In this document: one piece after another, positions 1 to 6,503 of the stretch
Position numbering within the stretch: position 1 is the stretch's first letter
Layout: each line of letters starts with the position of its first letter
Origin: Collinsella aerofaciens
GTDB taxonomy: Bacteria > Actinomycetota > Coriobacteriia > Coriobacteriales > Coriobacteriaceae
NCBI GenBank assembly: GCA_030826265.1
Contig: JAPJOH010000008.1
Span: forward strand, 1-18,194
Reading direction: 5' to 3'
Length of the DNA: 18,194 nt
Notes under the pieces: generated by a model
Told to the model about the DNA's origin: nothing
The model's input: only the letters and a program-made list of their open reading frames with translations
Database searches by the model: none
Program-made: the position numbers and the translations under genes

Positions 1-110
1 AGCTGCGGGAACGGCCTGTCCGCCTAATGTGTTCGGCTGAGATCGGAAATCAACCATTCGTGGGAGCAAGTCACACCTTTTCAACCCGGTCAGTCAACAA
101 ACCCGCAGCT
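1..110. repeat. 9-bp inverted repeat bracketing the intergenic left edge
   Basis: The first nine bases (AGCTGCGGG) are exactly complementary to 102-110 (CCCGCAGCT), so the 120-bp stretch downstream of the DUF3825 gene could fold with a closed basal stem. No run of T follows, so it does not look like a simple terminator. I did not recognise a known RNA family. The window edge cuts at the first base of the arm, so the true repeat may be longer. No gene is visible in 1-120. Confidence 0.3.
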
Positions 111-120
111 TAACCACCCT

Positions 121-909
121 TTATCGTTTAATCCACGAGGTCTCGGGACGACAGATAAGTCGCGCGTTGTTGTACGCCATGTCGAGCGTGAGGCACGTGC
201 GTGCGACATAGAAGCCATCCTCGCGCTGGATGGTCAGCGCCAGCTCAGGCTTGTCGCCGGTTAGGCACAGCGGCAGCAGCAGCTGGATCCGGCCGCCGTA
301 GAACTGCGGCACGGCGAGCGTGTAATTGGCGGCGGCGCGTCGGGCGGCTTCGACGACGGCGCCGCCAAAGGCACGGCGCAGCAGCAGCGAGTTGTCCTCC
401 CCCATCAGGCTGGCGGGAATACGCGTCAGGTTCTCCTCGTCGCCAAGAATGTGATCGATGTTGGAACGGATGGGCAGACGGTAGTCAAAGACCAGCTCGG
501 AGGGGTCCTCGGCAAAGCGTACGCGGCACGGCAGGTACTCAAACGAGACCAGCATGGGGTCGCTCTTCTTAAAGAAGCCCTTCAAAAACCAGCGCTGGCG
601 CGCGTCGGGCTTGGTGTTGGGCTCAAACAGGCCGTAGATGGTCTCGTAGCGGCGCGTGTAAAGGCCGGTGTTGAACAGGCAGCGGTCGTCGTCGAACACC
701 AGCGGCAAGTTGGACGGGGCAGTCTGGTCCACGTCGCGCTCGGTCAGGAACACCGCGCGGCTAAACGAAAACGACAGATAGTTTTTGAGGATGCGGTTGC
801 CGGGGCCCCAGTCCTCGGGATCGGCGAGGTCGGCCAAGCGTTCGTAGCAGGGCTCGGGGCAAAACGCAAAGTCGTATACATTGCTGCACAGGGTGTTGGG
901 GGTCTCCAT
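121..909 (-). CDS. DUF3825 domain protein
   Basis: The 262-residue product ends in the hallmark of the DUF3825 family: a PQFY...IQLLLPLCL block around residues 201-217 and the C-terminal LTLDMAYNNARL block followed by a W near the end. DUF3825 proteins are uncharacterised, and some members carry RNA-binding LOTUS-type domains, so an RNA-related role is only a family-level guess. No membrane segment or signal peptide is seen. The ATG at 909 has no good Shine-Dalgarno sequence. The same frame stays open upstream through codons reading NLSIRTPVIEWIGRH until an amber codon at 955-957, beyond which another open segment runs to about 1191. The coding region may therefore be the 3' part of a longer, interrupted gene. 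It stands alone and is followed by an empty 120-bp stretch. Confidence 0.7.
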   Translation of the reverse strand: METPNTLCSNVYDFAFCPEPCYERLADLADPEDWGPGNRILKNYLSFSFSRAVFLTERDVDQTAPSNLPLVFDDDRCLFNTGLYTRRYETIYGLFEPNTKPDARQRWFLKGFFKKSDPMLVSFEYLPCRVRFAEDPSELVFDYRLPIRSNIDHILGDEENLTRIPASLMGEDNSLLLRRAFGGAVVEAARRAAANYTLAVPQFYGGRIQLLLPLCLTGDKPELALTIQREDGFYVARTCLTLDMAYNNARLICRPETSWIKR

Positions 910-954
910 GTGGCGTCCAATCCATTCAATAACTGGCGTGCGGATGCTTAGATT

Positions 955-1161
955 CTATACGTGCGACGGGTCGCCCATATCCGCAATGCAACCGCGGCGT
1001 AGCTCTTCGGTGAGCCCACTGGTCGTGCAGTTTCCGGAAACAAGGTCATGGATCCAGGCGTAGTACTGGTTGTCTTTGGGCTCGGAGCTGTCGCTCGTGG
1101 CGTCGGTCGTATAGCAGCGCCCGACCGTCATCAGCGTGGTTGCATTTAACGTTTTTATCAC
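955..1161 (-). other. possible upstream part of the DUF3825 gene, ending in an amber codon
   Basis: This open segment is in the same frame as the DUF3825 gene and ends at a TAG (955-957) only 45 bases before the DUF3825 ATG. The nearest upstream stop is at 1192-1194. Possible starts are a GTG at 1161 or an internal ATG, and none has a convincing ribosome binding site. The encoded text (including YYAWIHDLVSGN and GLTEELRRG) has a protein-like composition but no recognised motif. It may be the N-terminal domain of the same protein, separated by a nonsense mutation, or a chance open stretch. Confidence 0.3.
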
Positions 1162-1241
1162 GCCGTTCTTCTGCTGATTGAATCCGAGCGTTTAACCCGG
1201 GCATTTCGACCATGCAACCTAAATTGATATTCTTGAGGCAA

Positions 1242-1556
1242 TCAATCATCGCTGTCCAAGCGTCTAGATGCCAGGTCGAAAACCTTGCCCTTGTCCCTTG
1301 CTCCTATTGCGATGATTTGAACTACTTCGACGTGCCCATCGCGGATGCGATAAATTACGCGAATGCCGTCAGTACGAAACTTAAGTTCCCTACAACCTGC
1401 AAGAAGACCCGAAAGCGGCTTGCCAATTTCATCGGCCCGAAGTGCAAGACGCGCAATACCTTTGTCCACCATAGCGCGAACCGAGCCATCGAGTGACAGA
1501 TACTCTTTCTCGGCAGTCTTGTCGTAAAACTCAACCTTAAACCTAGCCACGCTCAC
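1242..1556 (-). CDS. ParE/RelE-type toxin of a type II toxin-antitoxin pair
   Basis: The 104-residue basic protein has the usual length and layout of RelE/ParE superfamily toxins: an N-terminal strand (ARFKVEFYDKTAEKEY), two helices, then the pattern GCRELKFRTDGIRVIYRIRDG followed by a strand ending in the IIAIGARDKGK region. Known family members are ribosome-dependent mRNA interferases or gyrase poisons. The sequence alone does not say which, although the REL...RVIYRI core resembles the gp49/HigB-RelE side. The start is a GTG at 1556 that overlaps the TGA of the upstream antitoxin gene (GTGA), so the two are translationally coupled. The protein is intact by length. Confidence 0.82.
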   Translation of the reverse strand: MSVARFKVEFYDKTAEKEYLSLDGSVRAMVDKGIARLALRADEIGKPLSGLLAGCRELKFRTDGIRVIYRIRDGHVEVVQIIAIGARDKGKVFDLASRRLDSDD

Positions 1557-1921
1557 TCGAACAGCTCCTCGTCGGAAATGGGATCGGTCGCCTCGGCTTC
1601 TAGCATGGCCTCGAACCTCTCACGTCCCACGGTATCTGAGAACGGAATGCCCTTGCGATTCGAATCAGTTTCGCCCTGCGCGAGCCTTGCAGCGGCTATA
1701 GCGTGCAGGCGCTCCTCTCGGAGCTGTTCGAGTTCGACCGCCATCGCTTCGAACTCGTCGAAGCCAACGATAACAGTATCGATGCCATCGTTCCTGTCTG
1801 AGACAAATTGCGGCTCTCTTCGAGCGCGACGTCTCGCTTCGCCAAAATTTTTGCTTGCCTGCGTCGAAGTCAGCACCTGTTCGCGTCCGAAAACGAGTTT
1901 CTTGTCTATCACGGCAACCAT
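1553..1921 (-). CDS. Phd/YefM-type antitoxin
   Basis: The 122-residue product lies directly upstream of the ParE/RelE-like toxin and overlaps it by four bases. Residues about 16-60 fit the Phd/YefM DNA-binding fold: STQASKNFGEARRRARREPQFVSDRNDGIDTVIVGFDEFEAM, written here in segments as STQASKNFGEARRRA, then REPQFVSDRNDG, then TVIVGFDEFEAM. The C-terminal half is charged and acidic (EAEATDPISDEELFE at the end), as expected for the toxin-wrapping tail. The ATG at 1921 is preceded by AAAGGAGG at 1927-1934, an ideal ribosome binding site. Antitoxins of this family repress their own promoter, and a palindrome over the promoter (1950-1978) fits that. Confidence 0.82.
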   Translation of the reverse strand: MVAVIDKKLVFGREQVLTSTQASKNFGEARRRARREPQFVSDRNDGIDTVIVGFDEFEAMAVELEQLREERLHAIAAARLAQGETDSNRKGIPFSDTVGRERFEAMLEAEATDPISDEELFE

Positions 1922-1949
1922 AGCAACCTCCTTTAAAATCTGTCTATAT

Positions 1950-1984
1950 TACGTATTATAGTTTCATTTAAATACGTACGTAAA
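1950..1984 (-). promoter_or_regulatory. promoter and palindromic operator of the toxin-antitoxin pair
   Basis: On the minus strand a perfect -10 hexamer TATAAT lies at 1955-1960, with a -35 candidate TTTACG at 1979-1984 and an 18-bp spacer. Two 8-bp arms, TACGTATT (1950-1957) and AATACGTA (1971-1978), are exact inverted repeats 13 bases apart and overlap the -10 box and the spacer up to the -35 edge. This is the usual arrangement for autorepression by a Phd/YefM antitoxin. Operator function is inferred, and the repeat itself is read directly. Confidence 0.6.
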
Positions 1985-1990
1985 GGAAAG

Positions 1991-2341
1991 TTAAACAGCA
2001 ACATTCTTACTATTGATTGTTTCGGATGAACAGGGTTTCGAATCGTACTCCAGAGTAAACGGTTGCCTGACAGGGTCTTCGATGGCGCAGTTTAGGGTCT
2101 TTGCGAGCGCCAATGCCGAAGAGACCGAGGCACGGCGTAGGTCAAGTCGAATCTGCTCGTAGAGCTGTATAGCGCGAAGTAAACCCCCGATTGGGTGGCG
2201 AGCTATTTTTGCGTTAGACCGGCTGGGCTTTCCCATGGCTATTAACGCATCCCCATCGCGGATGGCCTTTAGGCTCTCAACGTTGAGTGCATCGGGAGGA
2301 TCATGTAACAGGATGGTATTCGCAAACTCATCGTCCCGCAC
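1991..2341 (-). CDS. unrecognised small protein downstream of the broken MNT gene
   Basis: I do not recognise this protein. The open frame continues to 2368, but the GTG at 2341 (product starting MRDDEFANTILLHDPPDALN) is the likelier start, because it lies just after the restored stop of the MNT gene (2349-2351) and the text upstream of it is MNT sequence read out of frame. The roughly 116-residue product is soluble, with a helical middle (GGLLRAIQLYEQIRLDLR) and a C-terminal part containing CAIEDPVRQPFTLEYDSK. MNT antitoxins usually pair with a HEPN toxin, but no R-x4-6-H HEPN motif is present, so it is not an obvious HEPN partner. It could be a different type of toxin or regulator. The start lacks a clear Shine-Dalgarno sequence, which suggests coupling to the MNT gene. 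Confidence 0.5.
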   Translation of the reverse strand: MRDDEFANTILLHDPPDALNVESLKAIRDGDALIAMGKPSRSNAKIARHPIGGLLRAIQLYEQIRLDLRRASVSSALALAKTLNCAIEDPVRQPFTLEYDSKPCSSETINSKNVAV

Positions 2342-2348
2342 ATGTTGC

Positions 2349-2638
2349 TTAATAGATGCGCACCTCATCTTGCTCGATACTTTTGCGGAAGGGCGGCGCG
2401 TGTGCTCTGGTGGGTTGGTGACGATATCAACCTATCGTCTAAGTACCTTCTCGAGCTCATTGGAGAGTTCGTACAGCGTGCCGAACGTCATGGTGTTGCC
2501 GCAGGCTAGGCGCAAGTCAATATCGCTATCGGGTGTTTGCTCGCCTCGGGCAAACGAGCCAAATAAATATGCTTCGCTGACGTCGTATTGAGCCGGCACG
2601 CGGGATACCGCGGATGATATGTAATCAAGTGAAATCAT
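2349..2638 (-). pseudogene. MNT-type nucleotidyltransferase (antitoxin-like), broken by an amber codon and a frameshift
   Basis: The N-terminal 68 residues carry the minimal nucleotidyltransferase signature GSFARGEQTPDSDIDL (G-S-x10-D-x-D), the metal- and nucleotide-binding motif of MNT proteins. MNT proteins are antitoxins that AMPylate HEPN toxins in known systems. An amber codon at 2432-2434 follows ...ELEKVLRR. The same frame then reads VDIVTNPPEHTR, which is normal MNT continuation. A +1 shift in the CG-rich run near 2391-2400 then restores PPFRKSIEQDEVRIY and a TAA at 2349-2351, the expected end. Two separate lesions therefore interrupt an otherwise complete gene of about 96 codons. It starts 16 bases after the stop of the 97-aa gene, so the two were probably co-transcribed. 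Confidence 0.75.
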
Positions 2639-2653
2639 GTCTCAATTGGGCGA

Positions 2654-2947
2654 TTAACAGCAGAACGTCAGGGGGGCCAGCGCCGAAACCGCCGGTCCGG
2701 CTTTTTGCCGTTCTGCAAGCTCGAAGATAAATGGGGCGTTTGATCTAACGAACTCGGTCAAAAAATCCAGATCGTCAGTGGAAAATCCTTCGACATTGAA
2801 CCAATTAACCGCAGGCAAGAAGCATTCTGCATGGTCAAAGCCAAGGTCAACCGGACGCTCGACGGCTACGCGAACGGTCCCGTCATTTCTTGTCTCTGAG
2901 TAGGCAAACTGAGTACCGTCATCAAGCTGAACATAGCTCCAAAGCAT
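2654..2947 (-). CDS. uncharacterised 97-aa protein
   Basis: I do not recognise a named family. The ATG at 2947 has a strong ribosome binding site (TAAGGAGG at 2953-2960), so translation is well supported. The protein begins MLWSYVQLDDGTQFAYSE with an antiparallel-strand look (DDGT, NDGT turns), contains DHAECFLPAVNWFNVEG, and has a helical segment TDDLDFLTEFVRSNAPFIFELAER near the end, given here as two pieces: TDDLDFLTEF and VRSNAPFIFELAER. There is no membrane segment. It directly precedes the broken MNT gene and may belong to that module. The last residues (TFCC) look atypical and could be an altered C-terminus. Confidence 0.6.
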   Translation of the reverse strand: MLWSYVQLDDGTQFAYSETRNDGTVRVAVERPVDLGFDHAECFLPAVNWFNVEGFSTDDLDFLTEFVRSNAPFIFELAERQKAGPAVSALAPLTFCC

Positions 2948-3129
2948 GTTTGCCTCCTTAGTGTTTACAGACGAGTATAAAGAACAGATTAGATGCAGCG
3001 TAATGCGAATAGAATTATCCCCATAAGACCTGAACTGCTGAATATTAGTTTTGTTGAGAGCTGAGCTATCTCACGCTTCACTGTCTTTTTGACATGGAAA
3101 ACCGTCGTTGTGCGTTGATCATGCGGTTG

Positions 3130-3163
3130 GTGATGAACTTTGAGCATAAGCAGAGTTCATCAC
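3130..3163. other. 10-bp stem-loop downstream of the 174-aa gene
   Basis: GTGATGAACT (3130-3139) is exactly complementary to AGTTCATCAC (3154-3163), and the stem can extend inwards through a T-G pair, leaving a loop of about eight bases. It lies 14 bases beyond the stop of the minus-strand gene at 3177-3701. No T-run follows on either strand, so it may be an mRNA 3' end structure rather than a classical terminator. The rest of 2948-3176 holds no gene I can support. Confidence 0.4.
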
Positions 3164-3176
3164 TCCGCCCGCTATC

Positions 3177-3701
3177 CTAAATAAACTCCCCCGTCTCCAG
3201 GTCAACAAAGTCCGCGAGCTTAATCTTTCCGGAGAAGCCGCTCCCCTTGTACTTTCCCGCATAGGTTTCAGAGTCGTATTTGAACGAAATGTTATACAGC
3301 TTGCCGCTCTTTGTCTTCCTGACCAGTCCGTTATCCAGCATATAGCTCAGTATCCTCTTATGGCTTTCTCTATCGTTGCCGTTTAGGTAAAAGCAACAGA
3401 CACCTTGTTTCGATCCTGCCGCGATGAGCGTTTCGGGATTCGAGTATTTGGCTTCTACGACGACGCCATCAAGAACTGCGGTTCCGACAATGTCGTCCAT
3501 GAGGGCTGTTTTGAATGGAGAGAAGAAGAACATCCATTTGCCGCATTGGACGGGATCTATGTCGTGGATTCGTTCCTTATTGATGAACCAAATCCATGAG
3601 AACGATTTGACCTTGGCAATCGAGCCGGATTCGTTAAGAAGCGTTTCTTCGACGGACGGCGTTAATTTCTCGTTGTTGCCTGTGTTATTTGAGCTTGCCA
3701 T
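3177..3701 (-). CDS. uncharacterised 174-aa soluble protein
   Basis: The protein starts at an ATG (3701) with AGGA nine bases upstream. After a polar leader of about 30 residues it has WIWFINKERIHDIDP, GKWMFFFSPF, EAKYSNPETLIAAGSKQGV, CFYLNGNDRESHKRILSYML, and a C-terminal block with KLYNISFKYD and KIKLADFVDLETGEF. The GKWMFFF / CFYxNxxDxExHKR / LYNISFKYD pattern is compact and resembles a conserved bacterial family that I recall only as hypothetical proteins. I cannot give a function. No signal peptide, transmembrane segment or nuclease motif is clear. The gene lies 23 bases downstream of the membrane-anchored GIY-YIG gene and is probably co-transcribed with it. Confidence 0.6.
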   Translation of the reverse strand: MASSNNTGNNEKLTPSVEETLLNESGSIAKVKSFSWIWFINKERIHDIDPVQCGKWMFFFSPFKTALMDDIVGTAVLDGVVVEAKYSNPETLIAAGSKQGVCCFYLNGNDRESHKRILSYMLDNGLVRKTKSGKLYNISFKYDSETYAGKYKGSGFSGKIKLADFVDLETGEFI

Positions 3702-3724
3702 TTCATTTATCCTAACATTCGCCC

Positions 3725-4315
3725 TTAATAAAGCCCCTCATCAGTAGCCTCGAGTGCTTGTATCGCTGCACGTTTGAGCTCATTGAGATTTTCGTAGCCG
3801 CTTCCCGACAGCGGGACTATGCGCACGTTGAACGAGTCGCCGTATTTATAGTCGGCATACACATCGCAATTGCCCCTACCGAGAAACTGTATGGCCGCCC
3901 GGTCAATCGCTTTTGCGCTTTGGCCTACGTAGTACAGATCCTTGGTTGCATTATGGACAATGAAGATGCCAGTAATTTCGCCTTGCTGTGTCAGGGCCTT
4001 TCGCTGAGCCATAAACTCTTCGGCGCTTGCGACGATTTGCGGATCATCTTCTAGGAGCGATTGGCGTATCCCCAGTAGTTTCTCTTGTTGCTTTGATGCC
4101 GTAATAACAAGAAGGAGCCCGTCCACAAAAAAGAACAAGCCAAAGAGCAAGAAAGGAAAAGAAAGCGAACCATATATGTTCGCACTCGATGACAGAGCGG
4201 AAAAGAGACTGACAATTATCAACACAAGACCAGTAGCGCTGATGACTTTTCCGATCGGGATGAGCCTCCTTGGAGGGGCCGATGCGACGGTTTTGATTTG
4301 ATAGTAGTTCCTCAT
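3725..4315 (-). CDS. membrane-anchored GIY-YIG-domain protein
   Basis: The 196-residue protein has two hydrophobic helices (about residues 22-42 and 49-72), then a soluble region from about 75. Residues 116-118 (GIF) and 129-131 (YVG), with the context GIFIVHN...LYYVGQS, match the GIY-YIG nuclease core. R139 is at the place of the conserved arginine. The block SGYENLNEL (172-180) contains glutamates that could be the metal ligand. GIY-YIG enzymes cut DNA in one metal site. A membrane anchor is unusual for the fold and suggests action at the envelope, for instance on incoming DNA. That is inference, and the domain could be non-catalytic. The ATG at 4315 has GGAGT seven bases upstream. The 174-aa gene follows as the likely partner. 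Confidence 0.68.
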   Translation of the reverse strand: MRNYYQIKTVASAPPRRLIPIGKVISATGLVLIIVSLFSALSSSANIYGSLSFPFLLFGLFFFVDGLLLVITASKQQEKLLGIRQSLLEDDPQIVASAEEFMAQRKALTQQGEITGIFIVHNATKDLYYVGQSAKAIDRAAIQFLGRGNCDVYADYKYGDSFNVRIVPLSGSGYENLNELKRAAIQALEATDEGLY

Positions 4316-4459
4316 GGTATGACTCCAGTGATATAGACAATTGGATCCAAATTGAGCTTTATAAACGGCAGCATTTGGATTGCAATTATCTTATCGCTCT
4401 GGCAGATGAGGTGTAAGGCTCAACATCGGTAACGGGTTGTGAGGCTATCAAGCACAACT

Positions 4460-4495
4460 AAAAAGTGCCGTCGCAGCGATGGCTGATACGGCACC
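4460..4495 (-). terminator. intrinsic terminator of the surface-protein gene
   Basis: Arms GTGCCGT (4465-4471) and ACGGCAC (4488-4494) pair exactly, with an inner CAGC/GCTG pairing and a four-base loop. On the minus strand the stem is followed by TTTTT (4460-4464). It sits about 90 bases past the stop of the sortase substrate at 4584-5678, with no gene between. The rest of 4316-4583 shows only upstream sequence of the GIY-YIG gene. Confidence 0.75.
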
Positions 4496-4583
4496 AATCT
4501 CTAAGAAATTGATTTAGTAGAAGGCTAAAGACTTCTGCAATAGCTGCATTCACCTCTCCCCTGGTCTCACTTAAACGGGGGCA

Positions 4584-5678
4584 TTAGCAACGATATACGG
4601 CTGCCAGGAGCACAGTCCCCAGAATGAAAAGCGTTAAGGAAGCGGCGATCCAGTTGCTGTCGGCGGTCTTGGGGAGCGCCGCAGTGGTTGCGGTTGCGGT
4701 CTTGGGCCTGGAGGATGTGGACACCGTGGTCTTGGTCGCTGTCGTTGTTGTCTTGGTTGTCTTGGCCGCGGGTTTCAGCGAGGGATTTGCCGTGGGCACC
4801 GTGGTGGGCTCTCCAGCAGCGGGGCTTGTATCGGCGGAAGGCTCGCCCGCCCCGCATCCAGGCACCTCGCGCCCGTCGGTCTCCCCCGCCGGAGGCGTGG
4901 CGACATCGGGCTCAATCACCACATGCGGTGCCACGGCACCGGAGGCATCCACCACGCCGCCAGCACCAAAGACCCCGCCAGCAGGCGTCACAAACCGCGC
5001 GGACACAAGCGACCCATCTAAGCACGCAACGCCGCCATCGGCACCGGTCGCATCAAGCCACGAGGCGTCGACGGAAAGCCGACAGCCTGCCGAGCCATCG
5101 CCAAGGCCCGCATCTTGCAGATACACACCGTAGGCGCGCACGCCCGCTCCGGACCTGGCGCCCGCGGCAACGACGCGTCCGCCGCCGCGCACGGTCATGT
5201 CGCCTGCGATCACGCCGGCGACCGCCTCGTCCGTAATATCGGCCCCGTTCGCCCGGGCATCGACGGTGCAGCCGTCCACCGCGAGCGCCTGCGAGACGTG
5301 GATCCCGCACTGCGAGCCCGTCGCCGTCAGGGTCCCGGTGCCGCGAAGCGTCAGGTTGCCCCACACATCCATGCCGCACAGCGTGATGTCCGCATCGGGC
5401 GCATGCGACTCCGTCACGGAGTTTTGCCCGGCAAGCGTCAGCACCAGGTCGCCGTCGGCGCCGATGGCCTCGCCCGCGTAGCCGTTAAGCTCCAGGTGGT
5501 CGGCATCGGTCCAGGCCCAGCCGGGGCCCGACACGCCTGGCTCGTAGTACGTCGCGCCCGCGATGATGAGGCTCTCCGCGCCCGCGGCATAAGAAGGCCC
5601 GCCCAGCAAAACGCATAGGCAGGCCACGGCAGTAAACAGGATGTAGTGACGGCTAGTGTGGAACGCGGCAGAAAACAT
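4584..5678 (-). CDS. wall-anchored surface protein with LPKTA sorting signal
   Basis: The start is the ATG at 5678, because GGAG lies six bases upstream, rather than the farther in-frame codons. The 364-residue product has an N-terminal signal peptide (hydrophobic stretch with ...VLLGGPSYA before AGAE), then short repeats of the form GDLVLTLAG, GNLTLRGTGTLTATG, and GDMTVRGGGRVVAAG that resemble right-handed beta-helix carbohydrate-binding domains of the Cthe_2159 type (tentative). A low-complexity Thr/Lys/Pro linker follows around residues 280-334. Then come LPKTA (about 335-339), a hydrophobic helix and a very short basic tail, which is a sortase-type cell-wall sorting signal with Ala in place of the usual Gly. 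It is monocistronic with its own terminator. The likely role is surface adhesion or polysaccharide binding. Confidence 0.75.
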   Translation of the reverse strand: MFSAAFHTSRHYILFTAVACLCVLLGGPSYAAGAESLIIAGATYYEPGVSGPGWAWTDADHLELNGYAGEAIGADGDLVLTLAGQNSVTESHAPDADITLCGMDVWGNLTLRGTGTLTATGSQCGIHVSQALAVDGCTVDARANGADITDEAVAGVIAGDMTVRGGGRVVAAGARSGAGVRAYGVYLQDAGLGDGSAGCRLSVDASWLDATGADGGVACLDGSLVSARFVTPAGGVFGAGGVVDASGAVAPHVVIEPDVATPPAGETDGREVPGCGAGEPSADTSPAAGEPTTVPTANPSLKPAAKTTKTTTTATKTTVSTSSRPKTATATTAALPKTADSNWIAASLTLFILGTVLLAAVYRC

Positions 5679-5709
5679 AACCGCTCCAATCTTCGCTAGA
5701 GTCAACGGA

Positions 5710-5743
5710 AACTGCGCCAGAAAACTACCTGGTAGCAGCAGTT
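5710..5743 (-). promoter_or_regulatory. hairpin in the leader of the surface-protein gene
   Basis: AACTGC (5710-5715) pairs with GCAGTT (5738-5743), and CCAG (5717-5720) with CTGG (5729-5732). This gives a two-part stem 32 bases upstream of the ATG of the sortase substrate. It could be an mRNA leader structure or an operator. Nothing else convincing lies in 5679-5924 apart from a short GC palindrome (GGAGGGGCCTCC near 5836). Confidence 0.3.
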
Positions 5744-5924
5744 ATTAGTGTAGCGAGATCGAGCAAGGGGCAAAGAAGAAACCTGCGATCGAACACCCGA
5801 AATTAGGTGTAAATCGTTTTGTCAGTCGGTGAAAGGAGGGGCCTCCATAAGCTAATTGGTCGTCCGTAAAATCCAAGCCAATATCGAAGAGGTCAACGAA
5901 CCTCTAGGCAGAGACGAGTTAAGG

Positions 5925-6503
5925 CTACTCGTCACCCGCATTCACACGCATTGCTCTTTCAGTTTCGATCATTTTACGAACGACAAACTTCATTTTCTCA
6001 TTCTTAGAAATAATAATTTCCAGGCAATCTTTGAGCTCATCGTCACTTTGAACAACAATGAGATTATTTTCCTTCGAAACTTGAATTTCCCCGGTATATA
6101 AATCCCAGGTTTGACAAAATATATCTTCATCTAAGACTAAATCGATTGGATAGACGGCGCCTAGCCTCATTGTCAGTACTCTAAATTTATACTCCGAAGT
6201 AAAAAGGTCGAAAGCATAATCGGACGGCGAATAAGAGTCGTTCGCATCGGTGAGATTCAGGGCGGTATTCTCTACTTTTTCCGTTTTTGGAACAGTGAGA
6301 CGCTCCATTAATTCGCGTGAGGACCACATGCTGCTAGTTGTTCTGGTAGTAAAGGCAAGTTTTATAAAACGAGCTTCGATCAGGCCACTGGACGCAGCTT
6401 TTACATCTGCGCACTGCCCCTGCATGATTGCTTCAACGTTCTCAGCAGATTTTTCTAAGGGCTGATCAATAATGTCCGCCCAGAAATTTTCGCTACCTAC
6501 CAT
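5925..6503 (-). CDS. unrecognised third protein of the HEPN-EEP cassette
   Basis: I do not recognise this 192-residue protein. It starts at an ATG (6503) with GGGGAAG upstream and overlaps the end of the EEP nuclease gene by 11 bases, so the two are certainly one unit. The sequence is soluble, mixed alpha/beta, with an N-terminal acidic helix (ENFWADIIDQPLEKSAENVE), a strand-rich middle (EYKFRVLTMRLGAVYPIDLV) and a charged C-terminal helix rich in Lys and Glu. No catalytic motif is apparent. Being the last gene and tightly coupled to a nuclease, it may be an inhibitor (antitoxin) or a specificity subunit. Both are guesses. The region is AT-rich relative to the flanking genes, which suggests horizontal acquisition together with its two partners. 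Confidence 0.65.
   Translation of the reverse strand: MVGSENFWADIIDQPLEKSAENVEAIMQGQCADVKAASSGLIEARFIKLAFTTRTTSSMWSSRELMERLTVPKTEKVENTALNLTDANDSYSPSDYAFDLFTSEYKFRVLTMRLGAVYPIDLVLDEDIFCQTWDLYTGEIQVSKENNLIVVQSDDELKDCLEIIISKNEKMKFVVRKMIETERAMRVNAGDE

Noticed and set aside
1991..2368. The 125-codon open frame with its start at 2368
   Set aside because: The first codons are MNT coding sequence read out of frame. The GTG at 2341, beyond the restored MNT stop, is more plausible.
4624..5236. Plus-strand open frames opposite the surface protein
   Set aside because: They are low-complexity Arg/Pro-rich shadows of a GC-rich gene with a clear signal peptide and sorting signal on the minus strand.
5834..5845. 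GGAGGGGCCTCC palindrome as a terminator of the HEPN-EEP cassette
   Set aside because: Only four or five pairs can form around a minimal loop and the T-run is just three bases, too weak to call.
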